Under the pieces are notes generated by a model. That model worked only from the letters and a program-made list of their open reading frames with translations. It was not told where the DNA came from and searched no databases. A DNA stretch of 64,000 bases from Sambucus nigra. Taxonomy: Eukaryota; Streptophyta; Magnoliopsida; Dipsacales; Adoxaceae. Location of the stretch: assembly GCA_949130495.1 (NCBI GenBank), contig OX422214.1, positions 7,362,046-7,426,045 on the forward strand, in the 5' to 3' direction. A program made the translations under genes and the position numbers. Positions 1 through 9,899 of this stretch are shown one piece after another (position 1 is the stretch's first letter; every line of letters starts with the position of its first letter).

Positions 1-531
1 AAACCATTTTAGGTGCCCAGCCACAAGGACACCATGCATAGGATACTCACTCAGATGACGAGCTGTAGCTGTTTGTGGAAGTTACATGGATTTGCTTTTA
101 GACGCTTCTATCATTTGGATTCCATATTCAGTGTTCCTCAGTTTTAGGGCATGATTGCCCAGTTCCATTAGGGTTACATTTCCATTACAGTTTTCAGACT
201 TTGGCATGTATTGATTCAGTATTCAGTATTTCGTTACTTATTTCAGTTGTGGGATTTGTAGTGAGGAGTTTTTCCTCCAGACTTTATTTACATTATGTGA
301 TGTTTATTCTATTTACTTCGTTATGGTGAATGGTGTTATTATTCTTCATTACACTTGTTGCATGTTAATCGGACTTAGATTAAAATTTGACAACATACTT
401 TTTAAATACTAGGTGGTTAGTAATAATAAAATGTTTTCGAGAGTGATGCTATTAACTGAGCCAACTTGGAATTTTGAATTAATTTAATAAAGGAGTAGCT
501 ACCCGGTATTTAATTAGTCGGGGTGTCACAT
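1..531 (+). mobile_element. 3' part of a Ty3-type LTR (fragment)
   Basis: No reading frame. The stretch ends in a GGGGTGTCACA terminus, the usual 3' end of plant Ty3 LTRs of the TGT...ACA type. No tRNA primer site follows, so this is a 3' LTR or solo LTR cut by the window edge. Short blocks near its start (GGTGCCCAGCCACAAGGACACC-like, then TTTTAGACGCTTCTATC) recur in diverged form at 52107-52205, which ties it to the split LTR described from 15355. The family assignment is inferred from those blocks only. Confidence 0.5.
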
Positions 532-539
532 ATCCTTGT

Positions 540-1790
540 CGCGGTAGTGCTTTGGGAGAATTAATTAAAAAAAGATATTACTCCCGCAGAGTTTTTCCAC
601 TTCTACGCTCGAAGGACAACTCTATAAAGTTCGTTGGCTATTACTACTTCTCCGTCCGTGGAAGTAATGAGACCCTTTTCTCTAGGAGGTCGACCGGTGT
701 AAAGAACTGGAAGGGGAAGTATTTCTACATCTTCGGAGAAGGGTGGGAGATTCACCCTCAGGAGAACGAGAGGGAGAAGTCATTTTAAATGCCACGACAA
801 TGGGGGTGTCCCTATAAACTAGGTAATTGGATTATATATGCATCCCATCTTTATAATTTCTCATTAGTTTTTTACGTACTAACCCTTGAGATGTTTTCTG
901 CAGTTCTTGACAAATTGCAATTGAGCAAGCGACAAGAGAAGAGAGTTGCTGAGGCCGCGATCGTTCCTGCTGAGCATAAGAAATTCAGCACCCTTGTTAC
1001 TTTTGCCTCTATGTTTGAAGCAAGCTACTTTCCAAATAAATGTATACCCAAAGATATGGTCGCGGAAGGTAATAGCTCAAGCAACATTCTTACTCCGCGA
1101 TAACTTATAACGAATCATTCAAATATTTATCGTTGCTTTTCCTCTTTCAGGTGAGGAGGTTGACAAGGAACTCTTGGCTGCCCAACTCGCATAAATGGAT
1201 GGGGATGCAACTATCCGGCATAGAAAAAAGAAGAGGCCCAGGACCAAAGTTGCAGCCACGACCCAAAATCAGACCGTGGAGAAAACTGACATTGTTGCCC
1301 CCCCAACCCCAAGCTGAGTTTTATGATGATATCGGAGCCAATTTGGTCGCAACAGGTTTGATGTCCACATCTGATGCTCCTATCCATTTAGCTTATCCAC
1401 CGCCCCCGCCACCTGTAGTTACGATTAATGCCAACTTAGTGCCTCATCAATGTCACGCCGGAGTTAGTCCTGACAATCGTATGTGGCCACAACTAAGACA
1501 TCCTAACCCCGAGTCCTTGTGGGATACTACTGCAAGGGCTATTTGAAGGACAGCGAGGGTCTTTGATGCCGTGAACCTTGACAGGTTGGTGGACGAGGAT
1601 CATAATGACCTGGAGGATTGTAGCCTCTATAGTCTTTTGAGGGTAAGTGCATGTGTTTTCTCAGTTTTAATTTTTCATACCTTGCTCCTTACATTTTTTT
1701 TCAGGCCGCGGACGTCATTATATAGGATGCGGTGCCTTACAATGGGTCCTCATTACAATACCTCTTCTTGATCATGTCCGCGGCCGTATA
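540..1790 (+). pseudogene. Decayed intron-bearing gypsy-type transposon protein
   Basis: Several reading-frame pieces join through plausible splice sites. Exon-like parts are about 552-822 (motif VKNWKGKYFYIFGEGWEI), 902-1066 (KLQLSKRQEKRVAEAA), 1151-1640 and from 1705. Introns end in TTTCTGCAG, CTCTTTCAG and TTTTTTTCAG, and donors read GGTAATT, GGTAATA and GGTAAGT. The WK-FF/YF-W pattern and the basic helix after it resemble the plant 'putative gypsy type transposon' domain (Transposase_28 in Pfam terms); this is recognition by eye. A basic RKKKRPRTK run near 1223 could be a nuclear localisation signal. Breaks: stops at 786-788, 1192-1194 and 1544-1546, and a frame change between about 1290 and 1315. 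No start codon is certain. The gene cannot make a full protein. Confidence 0.5.
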
Positions 1791-1940
1791 TTTAGCCCTT
1801 AGGAGATTTTGTGTCTTTGGCATGCTTCATGATTATACTAAAACAACAATTTCCTTTCATGGCTTTCCTCTAGTCGCTTCAATTGCCTTTCACAAAATAT
1901 GGATTTTATCTTCTTTAACACCGTCCTTTTGTATATAAAT

Positions 1941-2306
1941 GGGATATTATCAAGCCTCCCCAGGCTGGGTTATGTTATTAAGCCACCCACAACTAATATA
2001 CGAGATACTATCAAGCCTCCCCAGGCTGGGTTATGTTATTAAGCCACTCACGGCTAATATACGGGATACTATCAAGCCTCCCCAGGTTGGGTTATGTTAT
2101 TAAGCCACGCACAACTAATATACGGGATACTATCAAGCCTCCCCAGGCTGGGTTAGTTTATTAAGCCACCCACCGCTAATATATGGGATACTATCAAGCC
2201 TCCCAAGGTTGGGTTATGTTATTAAGCCACCCACAGCTAATATTTGGGATACTATAAAGCCTCCTCAGACCGAGTTTTTCTATTAATCCACCCACAGCTA
2301 TAGATA
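1941..2306. repeat. 61-bp tandem repeat, six units
   Basis: GGGATACTATCAAGCC-type unit starts fall at 1941, 2002, 2063, 2124, 2185 and 2246, an exact 61-bp spacing. Each unit carries a CCTCCCCAGGCTGGG-like block and a TTATTAAGCCACCCAC block. The last unit is the most diverged and runs out in an AT-rich stretch. No coding potential. Confidence 0.95.
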
Positions 2307-2680
2307 TATACATAAAGTCATTCTTGGGTAGATATTACAAGTCTCCCGACTTAATGATGCATCCCGAAAGCTAAGAACGGGCATTGTAAGCCCCCATGGC
2401 TAATAAAAGCTCATTAAATCCTCAGATGCTTTCGTGAATATGATCATCATATGAAAATATATAGTTGCACATCATGAGGGGAACTTGTGAGCTAATTAAG
2501 AGCACCCGAAATAATAATAGTCTTCCGAGATAATCTGTTATTCCAGATCTAACAGATTGTCTCCAATCGAGGTCTGTTTAAGACAAAACGGTCTTTTATA
2601 ATATGACATTTCATGGAATGAGAATAAAAATATGGCACTATAAAGGTGAACTTGATTTCATATAACTATTCATATAACTA

Positions 2681-2715
<35 letters not shown>

Positions 2716-2844
2716 CTTTTCAAGGATAATACAAAGTTTAGTTTAAAACAGCGTAAGAAGAGTTGTCACTGTAAAGTAGAGACATATGGAATTTAAGGCA
2801 TAAGCATGAAAAATGAGCATGCGGTATGTGAGACTAGACTTCAT
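2307..2844. other. Intergenic AT-rich DNA with a (TA)n microsatellite
   Basis: I see no gene here. A pure TA run occupies 2684-2713. The rest is low-complexity, AT-rich sequence between the 61-bp repeat and the gag relic. Confidence 0.7.
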
Positions 2845-3261
2845 CCCCTAAACATCTTTGAAGAACCTCCGCAGCATCCCTTGCCCAATCAGCCTTTCAA
2901 TTTTATCCTTTAGTGCATAACACTACTCAGTGTCGTGGCCATGGTCTAGACGGAACTTGCACCACTTAGCTTTGTTCCTCTTATGGGGTGGAGCTTTGAG
3001 CCTCTCTGGCCACCTCAGCATCTTGTCCTCCTTAATGGACTCAAAGATGTCTTCAATTGGGAAGGGCAATAGGGTGTAAGACTTAGAGATCCCTTTTGTC
3101 TTCTCTGTTTTCCTTTTCTGGCTCATACTCACTGTTTTCGCGGATAGATCATCTGGTACTGCCGCGGTAGTAAAGGCTGTTGAAGCATTGATCTTGGGTG
3201 CAACCCTATAAAATACAGGGCGCGACACATGCCACTTACCATTATGAAAAGGACTCGTCAC
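2845..3261 (-). pseudogene. Ty3 gag C-terminal fragment
   Basis: The reverse strand encodes a gag-like segment. LRWPERLKAPPHKRNKAKWC is followed by KFRLDHGHDTE, a stop, then CYALKDKIERLIGQGMLRRF. The pattern 'LRWP-P--R-K--YC-FH-DHGHDTE-C--LK--IE-LI--G-L--F' is a familiar part of gag in plant Tat and related Ty3 elements. The stop in the middle and the missing flanks mark it as dead. Its coding strand is opposite to the TATA box at 3411, so it does not belong to that promoter. Confidence 0.7.
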
Positions 3262-3339
3262 TACCCAGTATAGGGTGTGGCATCTTTTGGCTCTAGCCTT
3301 TGATTGGATGCAACACTTACATTGCTTGCCTTACAGGCC

Positions 3340-3800
3340 GCATCCCTTTCTATTAAAATAACTCCAAATTTTATGTACGTCACGTGCTCGGAGCACGTGA
3401 GCATATCTCCTATAAATAGAGGACAACACCTTGAAATAAGGGACCAATTCCAGACCCCCGGGTTAGATTCTACAATACTAATTCTCTTTGCACAACCTCA
3501 ACATACGACTTGTAGGAGACACATGTACATCGTAGCCATCTCTTCGGCACACCGAAATCCTCAATACTACCATGTACTCTCGTTTATTCTCATACTTGTA
3601 CGCCTCTTTAGGCACTATTATTCTGTACAATGCAACACATATAATGAGAACGGAAAAACATAGTGGACGTAGGCCTATTTTAGAGGCTGAACCACTCTAT
3701 ACCTTGTCTTACCTCTATTTACTGACTTTATTTGTATATTATACACTTTTCTCTTGATTTGCTGGTACGAGAATGACAAGTAGACGATTTCTCGTATCAT
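3340..3800 (+). mobile_element. Tat-like LTR fragment with promoter
   Basis: A clear TATA box (CTATAAATAG, 3410-3419) is followed by an untranslated stretch with the CATAGTGGACGTAGGCC block (3659-3675) and a T-rich run. I associate that block with the R-U5 part of Tat/Ogre-type LTRs. No intact LTR ends can be fixed and no partner LTR is in the window. The assignment rests on this block and the promoter layout. Confidence 0.45.
3380..3400. promoter_or_regulatory. G-box palindrome directly upstream of TATA box
   Basis: CACGTGCTCGGAGCACGTG (3381-3399) is an inverted repeat with one unpaired centre base, and it carries a G-box core (CACGTG) at each end. It ends about 11 bp before the TATA box. 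G-boxes bind plant bZIP and bHLH factors; use here is inferred. Confidence 0.7.
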
Positions 3801-6130
3801 CACAAAACATCGACCCTCAATTGTTTCCAAAATCATCTCGACTAAAAATGACCCAAATTCTTTTAGACGTGATCCAGGATTATGCTAAAAAATGTGGGAG
3901 TACCCATATAATCAACATGATGAACTCCCACGAGCTCACATTTAAGCCAGTCCTTATCAACCTCATAACCTATTCTTTCACAATAGCTATTTAATGAAGA
4001 TAAACTTCCTTATCGGTTTCAAGCTTTTTATTTAAAGATGTTTCCAAATTAGTTAGAATATTCTCCAACTACCAAATGGATATATTGTCTTCCTCACTTT
4101 CTTTTTACCAAACCATCCAGTAGTCCTAGGTCAAGTGCATTACTTGTGGAGGGATTTCATTCATCGAAGAATGTTCATTGGGGTGTCAATTTTGCTTTTT
4201 TAAATCATGTTGGTAAAGATCCAAATTTATTGCACAAGAATGTTGTGAAGTGTTGCCATGATTTCATTGACCAATCGCAACATATTGGGAAGATTGTTGA
4301 AAAACCATGTTTTAAAATTGTGAAAAGTAATAGATTGAGATTGAAGACTTCAATAGATGCAATTAAATGACGCATTTTCAAGCTTGTGGTTTAAGAGGTC
4401 ATGATGAATGGACAGAGTCAATAAATTGGGGAAATTTTATTTAATTGTTAAAACTTTCGGCATCCTATAGTGAGGAGTTTTCTGAAGTGGTCTTGGATAG
4501 CGCTCCTTAAAATGCTATATAAATTTATCATGCGATTCAAAAAGAAATTTCACAAATTTATGCAAGGATAATCTGGGAGGTCATTCAGGATGAAATTAAT
4601 GATACTAAGTTTTGTATTGTTGTGAGAAGTCCTGGGATGAAGCAAAAAGGGAGAAAATGGCCATTGTTATCAGATTTATCGATAAAGATGGATTTATAAG
4701 TAAGCAATTTTTTTATTTAGTTCATGTAGCTGATACCATATCATCGACTTTGTAGAAAGAAATACTAGTTATCCTTTCTATCAATAAAAATCTTAGCATA
4801 CATGAGATCAAGGATATGATGGCACAAGTAATATGCGTGGAGAATGGAATGGGTTACAAGAACTTTTATTAAATGAGGGCCATTTTGCATACTACATTCA
4901 TTTCCTTACTCATCATTTGCAATTAGCACTTGTGGATGCTTCACAAGAGATTTTTCTTGTTCATCATTTTTTCAATTGTTTGCCTCTCATTATTAATGCA
5001 GTTGGTTCTTCTTGTAAATGGAATGATCAATTAAAATTCCTCAAGTTGAAAAAATTGAAAAAAAATCTTGTTATTGCATAAGTTGAGACCGATAAAGGTT
5101 TAAATCAAATTAATACATTAAAATGGGTCGGAGATACCCGATGAAGCTCATATTTGGTCTCTCTTTGTAGCTTTATATCTATTTTTTATGCAACTTATTC
5201 AGTCTTGAAGAATGTTATTGATGATGGGACAAGTTATGTTCAACGTGGAGATGCAGAAGGAGTATATGATCTGATCACTTCTTTCAAATTCATATTTACC
5301 TTACATGTTATGAGAGAGATCGTGGGGGTTATTAGTGATGATCTTTTCCAAGCCTTATAATGAAAATCCTAAGATATAGTGAATGCAATGCATTTGGTAT
5401 TAACAATAAAATCCCTTATGAAAAAGTTGAGAAAATATGGTTGGGATCCTTTATTTGACAAAGTAAAATCATTTTGTGAAAAGCATAAGATAGAAAATAT
5501 TGATATGAGTGGTCATTATAATGGTGGTCGGGGTACATCTCGAGAAATGGACATTACAATTGAGCATCATTTTTAGTTTGAATTGTTTACTATTGCAATA
5601 GACTCTCAAATACAAGAATTGAATAATAAATTTAAAGAGGATGTGCTATATTTTCTTATTCCGATAATGTCACTTGACCCTTATGATTCGTGTAAGTCAT
5701 TAAGCATTGATGAAATTTGCAAACATGCAAAAAAAATTCTTTCCTAATGACTTTGATGAACAAGAGATTTTGTGTTTGAGGTCTCAACTGGAGCATTATG
5801 AGCTTGACATTCGTAGAAGAACTGAGCTGCAAAGATGTCCACAATTTTCGAGTTGGGCCATGTTTTCGTAAAAATAAGAAAAGTAACAATTTATCCCCTT
5901 GTTGACTCTCCCTGTTTCAACCGTAAAAATGGCACGTGCATTTTTTGCCATGTGTCTCTTTAAGACTAAGCTAGAGAATAAGATGGAGGTTGAATTTCTT
6001 GTAAATTATTTGATTACATATATCAAGAAAGAAATTGCTTGACATTTTGCAGTCGATGATATTATAGATGACTTTTATGAATTGAAGGAACGTCGATCAC
6101 AATTTACGATGCCAAAAATTCCTACGTTAT
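3790..6130 (+). pseudogene. hAT-superfamily transposase (TTF/DUF4371-type) pseudogene
   Basis: Scattered frames line up in order with the plant TTF-zinc-finger/DUF4371 hAT transposases. Near 3940-3980 is an N-terminal piece of the ASPYQPHN type. At 4146-4370 is the segment preceding the SI-IRFRGHDE region, and the related 'LRGHDEW' appears in another frame near 4389. At 4833-5081 is MRGEWNGLQELL ... HHLQLALVDAS, with the catalytic-core HQLQL motif read as HHLQL. At 5200-5360 is NVIDDGTSYVQRGDAEG. At 5379-5576 is the helical insertion. At 5580-5870 the next core segment follows. At 5900-6125 is the C-terminal dimerisation region (LPVSTVKMARAFFAMCLFKT ... FLVNYLITYIKKEIA). Many stops and frame changes are present, so it is inactive. 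I could not find its terminal inverted repeats. Confidence 0.8.
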
Positions 6131-7746
6131 TTGGGTCAGTTTTTTGTAATTATTCGTGTCAATGGTGATTATGTTAATAAATATCTACATACTAAATTTT
6201 TTGGATTATTTATTCATTTTCTTCACTTATTCATATTTATATTTATTTACTTAATGCTTTGGCCCCCCAGTAAAAAACTTCTGGATCCTCCAATAAAAAC
6301 AAATGATAAAGTAGTTTAAGGTTCATTAAATACTCTTAGAAAATAATCATTGTCTAATAAATCGATGTTGGGAAATAGTTCATCAAATACTCCTAGCAAA
6401 ACAAATTATAAAGTACGCTAATGAACAAGGATATATAGGGTTACCTTGGGGCTCAAATCCTCTTGTGCTAATCTCTCAGACTGACAAACTTCGTGCTCTG
6501 ACCAAAGGTGCTCATATGATACATGACATCTAAGAGGGTAATGTATCATTGATTCATCACAATCTACCACGATCTTAATAACAATGTTGTATGGGAAAGG
6601 ATTTAGTAGAAGTCACCAATTGCTCATGGAAGCATGAGAAGATAGTAATCTAGGCCATATCTTGCATAGAAGATGTTGAATTTTGCTGCTCAAAGCTCCT
6701 GTGGTTAGGCACAAATGTGATGGAGTGAGGCGAGGGTTGGTATGGATGGTCCGAGGCTTGGTGTAGGGGATGGTCCGAGGCTTGGTGTAGGGGTGTTTTT
6801 CTATGAGAGTTTTATTATGAGAATAAATCTTGATTCAAGGCATAATCATAGTAGTTTGACGTATGACTAATGACAAAATTGGTTTCTAGTGTGGTAACGA
6901 TTAGTTGAAGCATGGGGTGGTGGATAAGAATCTAAGTGGATCCAGACATGGTTTGGGCTGAAATGAGAGGCTCATTGGACAACCCAAATGCAACCATCAA
7001 TAATGTAAATCAGATCGAGGTGGGAAATAGAGCGAGGTCATCATTGGCTTGGCGTTTCTGTTGTGATGAGTAGAGTTAGGGCTTGGATATCAGCTCATTA
7101 TGTCATTCCCCTTATTTTATTCATTTGCGATGCTCTTTGTTGGTTGTTACGATTTTATCCTATAATAATCATGGAGTGACAAAATCTAATAATAATATGT
7201 ACGGCCATCCCGAGGGTTTTTTGGGGGTCCGGAATCTCCCGAGGTGGATCCTTCCTTTATTCCCCCTTTTCTATAATGAGCATAGGATTACATCCTTTTA
7301 TTGGGGCGCTCGAACGTCATCGATGTGCGGTGATATGTAGATATAGAGTTTTCATCCTTTTTTGCACAAAACGGGCAAAAGAAATGTTATCACCTCACAA
7401 GAACAACATCAAGGAAAATAATGATGCTTGCAAAACAAAGTACATTAAAGATCTGGGGACTAAGTTACGGAATGGGAAGGTGTTAGGTACCCATTCTTCC
7501 CTTTCGGTCTCTTATGGGCATGCATTATTCTTCTTTTATTCAACTATGTGACGTGTGTGCTTATGTGCATAATATAAATGTTAGATAAAATCGCTCGGCT
7601 CATGCCATGGATAAAAGGGGAGCGAGGTCATCCTTAGGAGTGCTCCCAAAATAGTAATTCAAAGTACGATGTAAGCATTTGTCGATTCCTAAGTCACTGT
7701 AGAAGAATGATTGCGAATATCAGACAAGACACGAGCAAGCAAGCAT

Positions 7747-7749
<3 letters not shown>
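6131..7749. other. Unassigned non-coding DNA, possibly old LTR remnants
   Basis: I see no supportable gene. A short direct repeat (GATGGTCCGAGGCTTGGTGTAGGGG, two adjacent copies) lies around 6745-6792. Near 7455-7495 is a GGAAGGTGTTAGGTACCCA block, which I associate with the non-coding ends of Tat/Ogre-like plant elements; that link is weak. The small open frames here show no known domain. Confidence 0.4.

Positions 7750-7830
<81 letters not shown>
7750..7830. repeat. (CA)n then (TA)n microsatellite
   Basis: A pure CA run from 7750 to about 7811 passes into a TA run to 7830. It directly borders the foldback element. Confidence 0.98.
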
Positions 7831-7835
7831 CAAAA

Positions 7836-8233
7836 AGGATCTCATGCATACCCAGTTTGCATACCCTCCGTGCGGACCATTTTTTTAAAATAGTAAAAAA
7901 AATAATTTCGGGCTGATTTTTTTTTTATGATTTTTAAACATTTCAGTAGGACCATGGAAAAATAATCAGCTCAAAATGAATTTTTTTGCTATTTTAAAAA
8001 AATCGGTCAAACTTTGTCAGTTTTTAAGTTGTTTTTAAGTTGTTAAAAACTGACAAAGTTTGACCGATTTTTTTAAAATAGCAAAAAAATTCATTTTGAG
8101 TTGAATTTTTTTTTATGGTCCTATCGAAATGTTTAGAAACTGTAAAAAAAAATTAGATCAAAAATATTTTTTTTACTATTTTATCAAAATTGGTCCGCGC
8201 CAGCGATATGCAAACTGGGGTATGCATGAGAAC

Positions 8234-8235
<2 letters not shown>
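7836..8235. mobile_element. About 400-bp foldback (MITE-like) element
   Basis: The left end (CTCATGCATACCCAGTTTGC) and right end (GCAAACTGGGGTATGCATGAG) are inverted copies. The two arms stay largely complementary along their whole length, through a GGTCCGCGC/GTGCGGACC block and a CGGTCAAACTTTGTCAG/CTGACAAAGTTTGACCG core. Only a short GTTTTTAAGTTG-type centre separates them near 8025-8042. It has no coding capacity and is flanked by TA-containing microsatellites, so a TA target is plausible but cannot be shown. Confidence 0.85.

Positions 8236-8296
<61 letters not shown>
8236..8296. repeat. (TC)n then (TA)n microsatellite
   Basis: A TC run of about nine units turns into a TA run of about twenty units, directly right of the foldback element. 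Confidence 0.97.
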
Positions 8297-8299
<3 letters not shown>

Positions 8300-8935
8300 A
8301 ATATATAATAAGAACATTATAATAAATAAAAATGGGAGGACTCGAGTATAGGGATTTATCCAGGATGCCTGCGTAACTTGGGACGGGGCATCAATGTCCA
8401 CGTAGTTATAAGACAATACGAGGTCAGGTTTAACCCATAAATTTAACCGGGGTCTTTGATTATATATGTGTGTGTAGAAAAAGGTGTTTTAGTGTGAAAA
8501 AATGTGATGAGAATTTTCCATCTAGAATTTATTAGTAAGCCCTCTTTTTCATGTTTTGTATTTTACTTATGAAATAAAGTATGTGAGAATACTAATAATA
8601 AAAATTTTTGAATTAAGATATGTGATGTAATTAAGTGAAGTGATAAAGTGAAAATTAAGGAACTAATGCAAACATAAAAGAATTTAAATACAAAGGGGAA
8701 GAATCAGAACTCCATATGAGAACTTGAAGTTGATCCTGATTGTAGATGCACTAATCTCACATTGATATGATGATGATCTTCGGATATGGGTGGGAATTTA
8801 CACAAAAGAGTATGACAAGGATGGTAGGAATGTGGGAAATGGGATTTTAAGGTGGGAACAACTTTAAATTCAAGAGAATTATCTCTGAATTGATGAAAGG
8901 GATAATCAAGGGTGCTTTTCAAAGTAAGGTAATGG
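8297..8935 (-). other. Probable transcribed part of a reverse-strand LTR or repeat
   Basis: This stretch lies downstream, on the reverse strand, of the TATA box at 8939-8948. It contains a block reading AGGATGCCTGCGTAACTTGG (8363-8382). The only sizeable open frame (8704-8922, reverse) has no recognisable domain and starts too close to the TATA box, so I do not call it a gene. Confidence 0.35.
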
Positions 8936-8938
8936 ATT

Positions 8939-9020
8939 CTATTTATAAGCCCAAGAGGGTGTCGATCGACATGGTTCTTGACCTACGTATCGGCATAGAA
9001 CCCTAGACACATTATCGATA
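8939..9020 (-). promoter_or_regulatory. Reverse-strand promoter: palindromes plus TATA box
   Basis: Read on the reverse strand, a TATCGATA palindrome (9013-9020), an imperfect CCGATA site (about 8986-8996) and a perfect TGTCGATCGACA palindrome (8960-8971) precede a TTATAAATAG TATA box (8939-8948). Four imperfect repeats lie just upstream of them (9070-9790). This matches the U3 layout of an LTR, although the LTR ends are not visible. Confidence 0.6.
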
Positions 9021-9069
9021 GGCAGGTCCTGAGGTTGCCATTCGCTAGTCTGAGGTAGGTTTTTAAGAA

Positions 9070-9790
9070 AAAGTTCATAAAATATGAACTATAACTCATA
9101 ATCGTACATAGGGTGGACCATTGGAAAGGGTATTCAGAGACCTTTAAGAATCCATTCATACACTACTGGGTTCGAGAGTTAACCGAAGTTAAACAAGGCC
9201 CGAAAGTGCCCATTAGTCACTATATATAGAAAATTCTCAGCGGAAAATGGATCATTCGTATGAACTGTACGGACAATTTATGCACATGATGGACTAGTGG
9301 AAAGGGTATTAAATACCCTTTGAGATTTCATTCAACTTCATTCAATTTAGAGAGTTGACCTAGGTCAAGCATGCCCCAAAAGCGCCTTGTGACCCTTCAA
9401 ACTAAAATTGGTCATTCGACCATACGGTAAGGCTATGTTACACATGGGGTAGACCACTAGAAAGGTTATTAAGAACCCTTCAAAGATTCATTCATCTTTA
9501 TTCAAACTGAAGAGTTGATAAAGGTCAAACTAGTCCCGAGAATGCCCGATGGCCTTTAGATCAGTATTCGATAGTAAAATGGATGATTTGTTCGAATCGT
9601 AGGGGCGATTTGTGCAGGGGTGGAATGTTGGAAAGGTAATTCAAACCCCTTCAAATATTCATTAATCTTTGACATAGATGAGAAAGTTGACTTGAGATAA
9701 ATGGGGCTCGAGAGTGCCCGGTGGCCTCTTGATCGGTACTCGGAGTATGACTAGGGTTTGCGGTGAGTAAGCGAGTGATAGTCACAAAAG
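9070..9790. repeat. Four degenerate repeats of about 160-177 bp
   Basis: A module carrying GGTGGACCATTGGAAAGG, then a TTCATTCAT stretch, AGAGTTGAC and a G/C-rich TGCCC block, recurs with starts near 9112, 9289, 9448 and 9619. Copies differ at many sites. The block sits immediately upstream (reverse strand) of the promoter at 8939-9020, as U3 enhancer repeats would. Confidence 0.75.
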
Positions 9791-9899
9791 TAGGTGTTTA
9801 GGGGTCATAGTTTGGGGTGTTTATAAAGAGACCCTCGATAGGTGAGCTTGGAACAAGTTAAATCCATCGAATGATAGACACCACATCAATGTTGGGAAA

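Noticed and set aside
1941..2306. Regularly spaced repeats considered as a CRISPR array
   Set aside because: The whole 61-bp unit repeats without unique spacers, and the DNA is plant. It is a minisatellite.
7707..7916. Open frames coding for long Thr-His repeats
   Set aside because: They are read-through of the (CA)n microsatellite, with no gene context.
8704..8922. 72-codon reverse-strand frame downstream of the 8939 TATA box
   Set aside because: Its ATG would lie about 17 nt from the TATA box, upstream of any likely transcript start; no domain.
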